Shown in pieces: positions 10,038 to 17,909 of a stretch of 64,000 nucleotides of DNA (the first letter of the stretch is position 1; the number at the start of each line of letters is the position of its first letter). Both the position numbers and the translations under genes were made by a program. Under the pieces are notes generated by a model. It was not told where the DNA came from, searched no databases, and saw only the letters and a program-made list of their open reading frames with translations. Source of the stretch: Acidimicrobiaceae bacterium (GTDB lineage: Bacteria > Actinomycetota > Acidimicrobiia > Acidimicrobiales > RAAP-2); assembly GCA_003160635.1 (NCBI GenBank), contig PMLV01000206.1, forward strand, positions 1 to 64,000, written 5' to 3'.

Positions 10038-11223
10038 CTGACCGCCAACGTTGCAGTTCCTGAATCGAGTGCCCCAACTCGTTGACGTACAGCTCGTCAT
10101 TGGCTTCGCCCTGGCGGGGAGCCGACCGGCGGTATGCGATCAGCGAAGGTGAAGCCACGTACGGCGGGCCCGGCATGTCAAAGGATCCGGTTCCCTCACG
10201 GGTCGACCGGACGAAGAAGCCCCGCGTTCTGGCCTGCTCTTCTTGGACGAATTGAGACGGCGTCTGCGAGAGGGCACACGGCAATCCGGATGCTTGGCCC
10301 GCCTCGACCAGTTCCCTCGCACTCCGTGTCGACATCAGGTCCGCGATGATCTCGGTGAGGAGGTCGAACAGCTGCACGCGCATGTTCCGATCGCGATAGA
10401 TGGGATCCGAGAGGACCTCGGGTCGTCCCATCAGGTCAACGAAGAGGTCCCAATGGTGGGCCGAATGCGCGCCGACGTCCAAGCGTCCGTCGCGGCATTG
10501 CCAGATGCCCCCCGGAGGTGGGCCGAAGTTCGTTTCCCTCGTCTTGATCCGGCCGTTCAGAACGTACTGCTCGGTACCCAACTTGTGGAAGAGCGCAACC
10601 TCGTGCACAGAGTGATCGATGACCTGCGACCGGATTTCGGGCGGACTCCGCAGCACCGTTTGCACGAGGAACGCAGCCCACAGTCCTGCCTCGTCGTAGA
10701 ATTGCTGGCCGGGAATGGCGAGAGGCGGGCCCTCGGTCGAGCCCACCGGATGCATCAATCCACTCATCGCAAATGAGGTGAAGGGTGTGGCGCGCCATTC
10801 GCGATAGGGACCCGTGACGCCGAAGGGCGTCAAGAAGCACGTCAGGACATGGCCTGCGACCCAGGACAACGACGGGGGGTCGTCGGCGAATCCCACGAGG
10901 TGTCGACCCTCACCTTTCGGCGAAGCGAGGACCACGTCCGCTGTTGCCGCCAGCTCCTCGAGCAGGGCCCGAGACTCCTCGCGCTCCCAATCAACCGTTA
11001 TCCCTCGTTTGTTGTGGTGGTAGTAGGCGAAGAGCAGGCTCGATTCTGGTCCGCGCACCCCGTCGCGGAACGGGGGTACATGGCGCAACCTGTCTCCGGT
11101 CGGCGGTTCGACGTTGATGACATCTGCTCCAAGGTCGGCCAGGATCTTTCCGCAGTACGCTCCGATGCGACCACTGAGGTCGAGCACACGCGTGCCGGCG
11201 AGTGGTTGCGTTTCCTCCGTCAC
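10024..11223 (-). CDS. Class III CoA-transferase family protein, Asp-less member of pair A
   Basis: A 399-residue CaiB/BaiF-family protein (N-terminal LAGTRVLDLSGRIGAYCGKILADLGADVINVE; later ADVVLASPKGEG and TPFGVTGPY). At the catalytic Asp position, counted back from the conserved Q-x-I-D-x-S segment, it has Phe175; an Asp occurs two residues later (Asp177), so a shifted role cannot be excluded. The pair partner encoded next (8748) keeps the Asp. It starts at 11223 with an ATGA overlap on the DUF35 gene. It carries the SLLFAYYHHNKRG segment also seen, in changed form, in the Asp-less protein of pair C at 45158. Confidence 0.84.
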   Translation of the reverse strand: MTEETQPLAGTRVLDLSGRIGAYCGKILADLGADVINVEPPTGDRLRHVPPFRDGVRGPESSLLFAYYHHNKRGITVDWEREESRALLEELAATADVVLASPKGEGRHLVGFADDPPSLSWVAGHVLTCFLTPFGVTGPYREWRATPFTSFAMSGLMHPVGSTEGPPLAIPGQQFYDEAGLWAAFLVQTVLRSPPEIRSQVIDHSVHEVALFHKLGTEQYVLNGRIKTRETNFGPPPGGIWQCRDGRLDVGAHSAHHWDLFVDLMGRPEVLSDPIYRDRNMRVQLFDLLTEIIADLMSTRSARELVEAGQASGLPCALSQTPSQFVQEEQARTRGFFVRSTREGTGSFDMPGPPYVASPSLIAYRRSAPRQGEANDELYVNELGHSIQELQRWRSDGLI

Positions 11224-11645
11224 TGCCCGTCCGCCGCCACCGGCTCGAAGCGGTATAACGCACTCCCATCCCCGGTGTCACAGAAGACCACGCGCACCGG
11301 TTGACCGATGTACACCTGCTCAGGATCGCAGCCGATGATATTGGTCAGCACCCGGGGCCCTTCGGTGAGCTCCACGTAGGCGACAACGTACGGCACCGCG
11401 CGTTGGTAGCTGCCCGCACTCCGGTAGACGACGCTGAAGCTGTACACGGTTCCGAGTCCGGATCCCTCGATCCAGACGACGGTGGTGCTTCCGCAGTCCG
11501 GGCACAATGGCCTTGGATACCAGATCACAACTCCGCACTCTTCACAGCGCAGCAGGACGAGGCGTCCTTCGGTTGTGGCTTTCCAGAACTCCTCGGTCTC
11601 GGGATTCTGCTCGGGCACAGGGTTCGGCAGCAGGGAAGCCGTCAC
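11220..11645 (-). CDS. DUF35 / OB-fold zinc-ribbon protein, partner of the adjacent thiolase-like protein
   Basis: A 141-residue protein with an N-terminal rubredoxin-like zinc ribbon (Cys pairs CEEC at about 34-37 and CPDC at about 48-51) and a C-terminal OB fold (TVYSFSVVYR to PVRVVF). Such DUF35 proteins bind acyl-CoA and dock onto thiolase-like enzymes; in cholesterol side-chain degradation the DUF35 domain of ChsH2 is needed for activity of the aldolase Ltp2. The GTG at 11645 forms a GTGA overlap with the stop of the thiolase-like gene, the classic gene order for these partners. No MaoC hydratase domain is fused to it here, unlike ChsH2. Confidence 0.87.
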   Translation of the reverse strand: MTASLLPNPVPEQNPETEEFWKATTEGRLVLLRCEECGVVIWYPRPLCPDCGSTTVVWIEGSGLGTVYSFSVVYRSAGSYQRAVPYVVAYVELTEGPRVLTNIIGCDPEQVYIGQPVRVVFCDTGDGSALYRFEPVAADGQ

Positions 11646-12802
11646 GTGTCCTCCCGCCCAAGAATGAGGGTCGCGCTGCCCATACGTGTTCCGATCGACC
11701 CACCAGTCCCATGGGCGAGCGCGATTTCGCAATCCGGTACCTGGACGGCGAGGTGCGACTCTCCACGCAGCTGCCGGACGGCTTCGATGATTTTTGTCAT
11801 TCCGCCCCGGTTCGACGGATGGTTGTTGCACAGGCCGCCGCCATCGGTGTTGAACGGGAGCCTGCCATCCGGCGCCACGAGGGCCCCGTCGAGCACGAAG
11901 CGTCCGCCTTCCCCTTTCTCGCAGAACCCGAGATCCTCGAGCGTTTCGAGCACCGTGATCGTGAACGAGTCGTAAATGGACACGTAGTCGATATCTGCCG
12001 GTCGCAGGCCCGCCTCAGCGAAAGCCAGGGGGCCGGTCGTAGCTGCTCCTGTGTAGGTGAGGTCGATGCGACCGTTGTTCGTGTGCTTGACCGCCTCAGC
12101 CCTTCCCAGAATGTTTACCGTCCGTCGCTCGAGATCACGGGCGACTTCGGGGCTTACCACGACAACTGCCCCGCCCCCGTCCGTGATCACGCAGCAATCG
12201 AGACGGTGGAGCGGCGAACTGATGAGGGGTGATTCGAGGACCTCCTCCACCGTGACCGGCTTGGGCAGGAGGGCCAGAGGATTGTGCTGGGCGTGCAGTG
12301 ATGCCGCGACCTTTATCTCGGCCAGCTGGGCGCTCGTCGTGCCGAATTCGAACATGTGCCGTTGTGCCGCGAGGGCGTATGCGGTGACGGGGAGCATGCC
12401 CCAGAGCGTCTCGAAGCTGGACTCCGGAGATCCTGTCGGTCTCGCTATTGGTGCCTCGCCGCGACTTCGCGCCAAGCCCGCCATCGTCACCAGTGCAATC
12501 TCGCATCGCCCGGCTTCGATGGCGGCGGCGGCGTGGCTGACGTGGACCAGGTACGAGGACCCACCGGTTTCGGTGGAGTCAATGTAACGGGGGTGGAGCC
12601 CGAGGTACTCCACCATTGAGACCGGGCCGAAACCGGCGGTCGAGTCGCAGAAGTATGCATCCACGTCCGACAGGCTCAGGCCGGCGTCGGCCATGGCTCC
12701 GAGTGCCACTTCGGCGTGAATTTGGGGAACACTGCGGTCCGGTATCAACCGCCTGGGATGCTCGTAGGCGCCCGCAATGCAGACGTGGCTCTTGATCGTC
12801 AC
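11642..12802 (-). CDS. Thiolase-superfamily protein, Ltp2/SCP-x-like probable aldolase or acyl-CoA lyase
   Basis: A 386-residue thiolase-fold protein of the lipid-transfer-protein group. The N-terminal region where degradative thiolases carry the nucleophilic Cys reads STETGGSSYLVHV, with no Cys; the C-terminal region has IYDSFTITVLETLEDLGF and GGGLCNNHPSNRGG, both typical of Ltp2-type proteins. Ltp2 enzymes catalyse a retro-aldol cleavage of a 3-hydroxy(3-alkyl)acyl-CoA rather than thiolysis, with active-site tyrosines implicated, and need a DUF35 partner, which is encoded immediately downstream with a 4-bp overlap. Best guess: side-chain or ring-derived 3-hydroxyacyl-CoA cleavage releasing a ketone plus acyl-CoA. 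A thiolase activity using another Cys is the alternative. Confidence 0.82.
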   Translation of the reverse strand: MTIKSHVCIAGAYEHPRRLIPDRSVPQIHAEVALGAMADAGLSLSDVDAYFCDSTAGFGPVSMVEYLGLHPRYIDSTETGGSSYLVHVSHAAAAIEAGRCEIALVTMAGLARSRGEAPIARPTGSPESSFETLWGMLPVTAYALAAQRHMFEFGTTSAQLAEIKVAASLHAQHNPLALLPKPVTVEEVLESPLISSPLHRLDCCVITDGGGAVVVVSPEVARDLERRTVNILGRAEAVKHTNNGRIDLTYTGAATTGPLAFAEAGLRPADIDYVSIYDSFTITVLETLEDLGFCEKGEGGRFVLDGALVAPDGRLPFNTDGGGLCNNHPSNRGGMTKIIEAVRQLRGESHLAVQVPDCEIALAHGTGGSIGTRMGSATLILGREDT

Positions 12803-14493
12803 GTCGGCTCCGTCACCACTATCTCGGATTGAGCCGCGGTGGCGACGAACTGATCCCAGTGCGCAATGACCAACTCCTTGAGCAGGTGCTTCTTGATCTT
12901 GGTGGTGTCGGTGCGGGGGATGTCCTCATGGCGCATCGCGAACATGAAGTGCGGCACCTTGTAGCTCGACACCTCTTCCCGGAGGCGGCCGAGGAGCTGG
13001 TCCCGTTGGAGGCTGGCGCCGGTACTGGGCACCACGACCGCCACGATCGCCTCCCCACGCGAGGGGTCCGGGATGCCGAAGACGATTGCTTCCCGGATGT
13101 CCGAGTGTCCCTCGAGCGCCGCTTCCACCTCCTTCGGGGAGACATTGGCCCCCTTCGTCTTGATCATCTCCCCGAATCGACCTTCGAAGTACAAGAACCC
13201 GTCGGAATCGATGCGGCACCGATCACCGGTGGGATAGAAGCCGTCGCGGTCGAAGGTCTCCTCGGCAAGGCGCTTGTAGAAGCCCCGCATCAGCGAGAAT
13301 CCCCGGACGTAGAGTTCGCCCGGCTCCCCGGCCGCGCACTCTCGGCCCGTGGCCGGATCGAGGATCTTGCGTTCCATGCCGGGAAGCGAGCGACCGTACG
13401 CGCCGGCTTTTTCGGATGGCAACCGGGTGCCCTCAGCTTCGAGCCCGTGAGGCCCGAACGTCTCGGTCATCCCGAAGGGGCTGGGGATCAACTCGGGTGG
13501 GATGAGAACCCCGGCCTGGTCGAACTGGCGAAGCCTCGAGCGCATATGAGGAAGGTCAATGCCACGGCTGGTGGCTCGTTCTGTTATGGCCAGGAGTTGG
13601 GGGGTCACCGCGTTGATGCTCGTGACCCGCTCCCGGGCACAGGCGTCGAGGACCTCGTCCACTTCGGGAGATCCGGTCATGATGACAGTGGCTCCGGTGA
13701 GCATGGCCGGCAGCACGGTCGAGTTGATCCCTCCGATCCAGAAGAAGGGCACGCTGCAATAGAGGCGATCATCCGGGCGGATATCCTGCCATCCGGTGGC
13801 GAGAAGGGCGTAACAGAGGCGGACGACGCTCCCGTGGGTGTGGAGGACGGACTTGGGCTGCGCCGTGCTCCCCGACGTGTGGATGATCGTCAGATCGTCG
13901 GCTGGCGTGACCTGTGCTTCCACAGATGCCAAGAACGGGCGGTCCACCTGTCGGTTCGATACTTCCAGCAGATCGTCGGGGCCCTTCATGGACCACTGCC
14001 GCTTCCGTGCCCCCCAGACCACCACATGACGCAAGTAGGGGAGCTGACCCACGAACAGATTCGGCCGGACCTGACCAACCAATTCGGGGATCGTCTCCAG
14101 CCGCGCCACGTAGTCGTGGTTGAGGTAGTGGTCCACTACGAGCAGCGTGTCGACGTCGGCGTGCTCGAGCACCCATGCCAGTTCCGGGGCCTGGTACAGG
14201 GTGCTGATCGGCACCGTCAACGCTCCTATGCGAGCGGCGGCGAGCCAACACAGGACCCAGTCGGGCGAGTTCGCCATCATGATGCCGACGCGGGTCCCCT
14301 TTCCCACCCCGAGCGCCAAGAGGCCCCGCGCCAGGTTCCCTGATTCCTCATCGGCCTGGCGGAAGGTGAGGCGTCGCTCCCCGCAGACGAGGAACTCTTT
14401 TTCCGCGAAGTGTTCGACGGCATGGGCCAGCACGCGCGGCAACGTGGGCGGGAACGGGGGCAGGAGCGCTTCTGCCGCCCCCGGGTCAGCCAT
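12799..14493 (-). CDS. AMP-forming acyl-CoA ligase (ligase 1)
   Basis: A 564-residue ANL-superfamily enzyme that adenylates a carboxylate with ATP and then forms its CoA thioester. The phosphate-binding loop is IIHTSGSTAQPKSV, the A5 motif is GMTETFGPHG, A7/A8 is YPTGDRCRIDSDGFLYFEGRFGEMIKTKGANVSP split across about residues 430-470, and the catalytic lysine is in TTKIKKHLL near the end. The N-terminal 60 residues (PPTLPRVLAHAVEHFAEKEFL) are the usual ligase opening. It overlaps the thiolase-like gene by 4 bp and stands 80 bp behind the dehydrogenase pair. The acyl substrate is unknown. Confidence 0.88.
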   Translation of the reverse strand: MADPGAAEALLPPFPPTLPRVLAHAVEHFAEKEFLVCGERRLTFRQADEESGNLARGLLALGVGKGTRVGIMMANSPDWVLCWLAAARIGALTVPISTLYQAPELAWVLEHADVDTLLVVDHYLNHDYVARLETIPELVGQVRPNLFVGQLPYLRHVVVWGARKRQWSMKGPDDLLEVSNRQVDRPFLASVEAQVTPADDLTIIHTSGSTAQPKSVLHTHGSVVRLCYALLATGWQDIRPDDRLYCSVPFFWIGGINSTVLPAMLTGATVIMTGSPEVDEVLDACARERVTSINAVTPQLLAITERATSRGIDLPHMRSRLRQFDQAGVLIPPELIPSPFGMTETFGPHGLEAEGTRLPSEKAGAYGRSLPGMERKILDPATGRECAAGEPGELYVRGFSLMRGFYKRLAEETFDRDGFYPTGDRCRIDSDGFLYFEGRFGEMIKTKGANVSPKEVEAALEGHSDIREAIVFGIPDPSRGEAIVAVVVPSTGASLQRDQLLGRLREEVSSYKVPHFMFAMRHEDIPRTDTTKIKKHLLKELVIAHWDQFVATAAQSEIVVTEPT

Positions 14494-14573
14494 TGCGTGC
14501 TCCGTAGGCAGCTGTCATTTCGGATCCAAGGTCATACAGCCGGGCCCTCATTCGTGATGTCGTGGCGGACAGA

Positions 14574-15800
14574 TCAGAAGTTCTTGCGTTTCCGCAAGAC
14601 CTCACTGAACGGGATGTCCAGATCGAAGGAGGGCTCACGGGGAAGGCCCATGAGTCGTTCGGCGACGATGTTCCGCTGTATCTCGTTGGTCCCACCCGCA
14701 ATGGAGAACCCCCGCGATCGGAGGAACATCTCTCCAGCCCTTCCGGTGGTCTTCTCGTCCCCGTCCCAAATGACGCCCTCGGCAGCCCATGTGGCCAGGG
14801 CGGCCTTCGCCGCCCGGTTGGAGTTGACGCCCAGGTGGAGTTTCAGCAGGGAGGCCCATTGTCCGGTGAGGGCTCCGGTGCGGAGGCCGGTCATCACCCG
14901 TTCCCCCGCGTGGTGGCTCACGGTCGCCTCGATGTACGCCTCGACCACCCGTTGACTGAGCGCAGGGTCAGCGGACAGCCCGCGCCGCCGGACGCCCTCG
15001 GCGATGTCGTCGACCGTGACACCGGGAGCCTCGCCCGTCACGCCGAAGAGCCCGATGCCATGTTCGAGCCCGTTGCCGGCGTTGCGCTCATGGAGCAGAA
15101 GCCTCTGGGCCACCGTCCACCCCTCGTTCTCTGCCCCGATCAGGTTCCCGGCTGGGAGCGTGACGTCGTCGAAGAACTCGACGCAGAAATCTCCCAGGAC
15201 GCCCGTCACCGACCGGATGGCGTCGATCGTGACGCCGTGCGTCCCTCGCAATGGCACGGCGACCATCGAAAGGCCACGATGCTTGGGCACATCCCAGTTG
15301 GTACGAGCCAGGCACATGCCGAAGTCGGAGTAGAGCGCTCCGGTGCTCCACATTTTGGAGCCGTTGAGCACGTAGGTGTCTCCGTCGCGGGTCAAGCGGG
15401 TCAGTGCCCCCGCCATGTCGGAGCCACCGGTCGGCTCTGAGAGAAGTTGGATCCACAGTTCGTCACCCCGCAGGATGCGAGGGAGGTGGGAAGCCTTGAG
15501 TGCCTCGGAACCGAAGTCGAGGAGGGTGGGACCGAGCATGCCGATCGACACACCAAAGCCCATGGGCACGCGGCGACCCTTCGCTTCGTCAAAGAAGCCC
15601 CTCTGGTGCTCGAACGTCAGCCCCGCCCCGCCGTATTGGACCGGATAGGCGATCCCCGCGAAGCCGGCGTCGAAGATGACGTTCTGCAGCTCCGTATCGT
15701 CGACTTCGGCCGGGTCGTCCGCCGCGGGCAGGTTCTTCTCGATCCAGACCCGGGCCCGGGACCGAAAGTGTTCGACGTCCTCTCCACCGCCCGAATTCAT
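14574..15800 (-). CDS. Acyl-CoA dehydrogenase, long subunit of pair 2
   Basis: A 408-residue acyl-CoA dehydrogenase. The ATG at 15800 is chosen: it makes an ATGA overlap with the stop of the short subunit and the family homology begins at DVEHFRSRARVWIEKNLP; a longer open frame upstream is out-of-frame sequence of the neighbouring gene. Motifs are SEPTGGSDMAGALTRL, NGSKMWSTGALYSDFGMC and the C-terminal AGGTNEIQRN (no EGT Glu), ending in LPREPSFDLDIPFSEVLRK. It closely mirrors the long subunits at 6536 and 35797. The pair lies in the same run as the Ltp2-like aldolase, as ChsE1-ChsE2 does relative to Ltp2 in steroid catabolism. Confidence 0.88.
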   Translation of the reverse strand: MNSGGGEDVEHFRSRARVWIEKNLPAADDPAEVDDTELQNVIFDAGFAGIAYPVQYGGAGLTFEHQRGFFDEAKGRRVPMGFGVSIGMLGPTLLDFGSEALKASHLPRILRGDELWIQLLSEPTGGSDMAGALTRLTRDGDTYVLNGSKMWSTGALYSDFGMCLARTNWDVPKHRGLSMVAVPLRGTHGVTIDAIRSVTGVLGDFCVEFFDDVTLPAGNLIGAENEGWTVAQRLLLHERNAGNGLEHGIGLFGVTGEAPGVTVDDIAEGVRRRGLSADPALSQRVVEAYIEATVSHHAGERVMTGLRTGALTGQWASLLKLHLGVNSNRAAKAALATWAAEGVIWDGDEKTTGRAGEMFLRSRGFSIAGGTNEIQRNIVAERLMGLPREPSFDLDIPFSEVLRKRKNF

Positions 15801-16942
15801 GGTCGGCCGTTCGAATCCAGGAGCGCAGCGAGCCGCACCTTGTGCTGCTCCGGGGTGCCGAACATCGCACGATTGACCACGATGCGACGAGAGTACAGGT
15901 GGACGTGGTGTTCCCAGGTGACGCCGATGCCGCCGCTGATCTGCACACACTCGTCCACGATGTCGAGACAGTGGTCGGCCACATAGACCTTGGCCACGCT
16001 GGCCAGCCGGGCGGCCCCGTCGCCACCGGCATCGATCTCGGCCGCCAGGGCTTCGGATATGGCCTTGGAGAATTCGAGCCACTGGAACATGTCGGCGACG
16101 CGGTGTTTCAACGCCTGGAAGGAGATCACCGGTCGGCCAAAGGCAAACCGGTCCCGGGCGTACTCGATGGTGGTCTCGAAGGCCCGCTCGGCCGCCCCCA
16201 CCGTTTCGGCGCACTGCAGGGCGATGGCTACCTGGAGTTGGTGCTCGAGTGATGCACCGGCATCCCCTGGAATCCCGAGCGCAGCAGTGGACGGGACCCG
16301 GGCGCCATCGAGATGCAGGCGACCGTAGCGCCGGCACATATCGATGCTGCGACCCGGGATCACCTCTAACCCAGATGTGTCCCGCGGCATCATCAATTGG
16401 GTGAGCCCGTTGGCGGAGCGTGCGGTGACAAGGAAGTGATCAGCCTGGGCTGCCGCCTCGACGTACGCCTTTGTTCCTGAGACCGTGAGGTCCGCGCCAT
16501 GTGTCTCGACCCGGGCGTCGATGACCGGAGCGGTGCCGGACCACACTGCGCCCTCTTCGGCCACACCCCAGGCCGCCACGAGGTCTCCCGACAACAGCCC
16601 GGGAAGGAGGGTGGATCGTAGCTCCGTGCCCGCCTCCCGGGCTATGGCGGTCGCCACGACGTTGACGGGGAGAAAAGGCCCGGGGGCCACCATCCGTCCC
16701 ATTTCTTCGGCCACGATGACGAGGTCCTGTACGGGGCGACCCGACACGCTGCCTCCCCCTTGAGCCTCGGGAACGAGGGCCGATGTCCACCCGAGACGGG
16801 CGGCCTGATTCCAGTAGTCGCGCTCGAACCCGTCAGAACCTTCCCATAGAGCGCGGACGGTCGACAGTGGGCTCTCCGCCTCCAGGAACCTCTTCGTCGA
16901 CTCGCGAAAGAGCGTCTGTTCTTCCGTCAGCGCGAGGTTCAT
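15797..16942 (-). CDS. Acyl-CoA dehydrogenase, short subunit of pair 2
   Basis: A 381-residue acyl-CoA dehydrogenase family protein starting at ATG 16942 (MNLALTEEQTLFREST, the same opening as the other short subunits). It has VPEAQGGGSVSG, the RFAFGRPVISFQALKHRVADM region and the end motif QISGGIGVTWEHHVHLYSRRI, stopping before any EGT loop. The gene order short-then-long with a 4-bp overlap is the same as at 34661/35797, which argues that the products form one heteromeric enzyme. It begins 10 bp after the VOC protein gene. Confidence 0.87.
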   Translation of the reverse strand: MNLALTEEQTLFRESTKRFLEAESPLSTVRALWEGSDGFERDYWNQAARLGWTSALVPEAQGGGSVSGRPVQDLVIVAEEMGRMVAPGPFLPVNVVATAIAREAGTELRSTLLPGLLSGDLVAAWGVAEEGAVWSGTAPVIDARVETHGADLTVSGTKAYVEAAAQADHFLVTARSANGLTQLMMPRDTSGLEVIPGRSIDMCRRYGRLHLDGARVPSTAALGIPGDAGASLEHQLQVAIALQCAETVGAAERAFETTIEYARDRFAFGRPVISFQALKHRVADMFQWLEFSKAISEALAAEIDAGGDGAARLASVAKVYVADHCLDIVDECVQISGGIGVTWEHHVHLYSRRIVVNRAMFGTPEQHKVRLAALLDSNGRP

Positions 16943-16952
16943 GGCCCGTCTC

Positions 16953-17909
16953 TCACGACCAGGGCGACCGCGTCGTGAACCCGAAGGGTCCTCCGCCGAT
17001 CGCCCCCGGGTCGACGACCACCAGGTCCTCACTCTCCGACGTGGTGGAGAATCGATTGACATCGAGGTGCATCTTGACCTTCTCGAGATCGGCGACCCGG
17101 AAGGTCACTGCGTGCAGGACGTCGCCCCCGCAGCGGTCGAGGTCCGTCGCCACCGGTCCCGCGCCGACGGGTTCGGCAAACTCGAGCATGGTGCCTTCTC
17201 CCTCCCCGATACGCACGTACGCAGACCGCGTGCCGACGTTGTCGTTGGCGCAGATCTTGATGAGCTCGCCGCCGAGCGTACCAACCCACAAGTCGACGGC
17301 CTGTTGGAGGCTTCGGACGGCCAGGGTCAGATGCGAGAGTCCGACAATCCCCAGAGGATCCGCCGATCGCCCGGTCGCCGGTCCGGGACGGGGTGGCAGA
17401 GGGTGATCGCTCATGGACTCGCAGAACTCGATCAACCCGTTCGTGTCCCTGGGGTGGGTGAACAGGACGGCTGACCACCAGCCCGGTGGATAGCCGAGCT
17501 CGTAGCCGTCGGGGAGAGGGATCGGGCCATGGAGCGGGATCGTGTCCAAGGTGTTCCCTTCTGCGTCGAAATACCGGACCCCTTGTTCCCGCAGCGTTGC
17601 GGCCAGCCCGTCGATATCGCTCACGTACCAGGCCACCGAGTGGAAATGGCTCCCCACGCGGTCAGAGAACTTGCGGATCCCCGAGCGTTGCGTCTCCGGC
17701 GTGACCGCCTCGAGCCACAGGTCGCCGGCCAGAGTGAACATGGTCCGCCGGTCGGCGACCGGGAACCCGCCATCGAGGATGGGTTGTCCGAACAGCCTGC
17801 GGTACCCGTCTTCCACCAAGGCCCGGTCCGGAGCCACCTGCGTCACGTGGAAGGCCGGGGTCTTCATCCTCGCCGAGACGGAGTGGGAATGGGAGTCGGA
17901 GACGGTCAC
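16953..17909 (-). CDS. VOC-superfamily protein with two glyoxalase-like modules
   Basis: A 318-residue vicinal-oxygen-chelate protein. Module 1 begins at HVTQVAPDRALVEDGYRRLFG (about residues 19-40) and ends near 150; module 2 begins at LSHLTLAVRSLQQAVDLWVGTLGG (about 190) and ends with residues MLEFAEP. The family includes extradiol dioxygenases, epimerases and glyoxalases that use a metal bound by two His and a Glu; the His of LSHLTLAV is present in module 2. I cannot decide the reaction. The start at 17909 gives a 4-bp overlap with the ligase gene, but an internal ATG at 17867 (MKTPAFHV) would place the first residue just before the fold. Methylmalonyl-CoA epimerase-type activity is one option. 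Confidence 0.72.
   Translation of the reverse strand: MTVSDSHSHSVSARMKTPAFHVTQVAPDRALVEDGYRRLFGQPILDGGFPVADRRTMFTLAGDLWLEAVTPETQRSGIRKFSDRVGSHFHSVAWYVSDIDGLAATLREQGVRYFDAEGNTLDTIPLHGPIPLPDGYELGYPPGWWSAVLFTHPRDTNGLIEFCESMSDHPLPPRPGPATGRSADPLGIVGLSHLTLAVRSLQQAVDLWVGTLGGELIKICANDNVGTRSAYVRIGEGEGTMLEFAEPVGAGPVATDLDRCGGDVLHAVTFRVADLEKVKMHLDVNRFSTTSESEDLVVVDPGAIGGGPFGFTTRSPWS

Noticed and set aside
12829-14343. 504-codon open frame on the plus strand opposite ligase 1
   Set aside because: The minus-strand reading has all ANL motifs; the plus-strand translation has none and is a GC-driven shadow.
15286-15301. TTGGGC half-site inside a dehydrogenase gene
   Set aside because: It lies in the coding sequence for a conserved stretch (NWDVPKHRG), and the second half does not match the palindrome.
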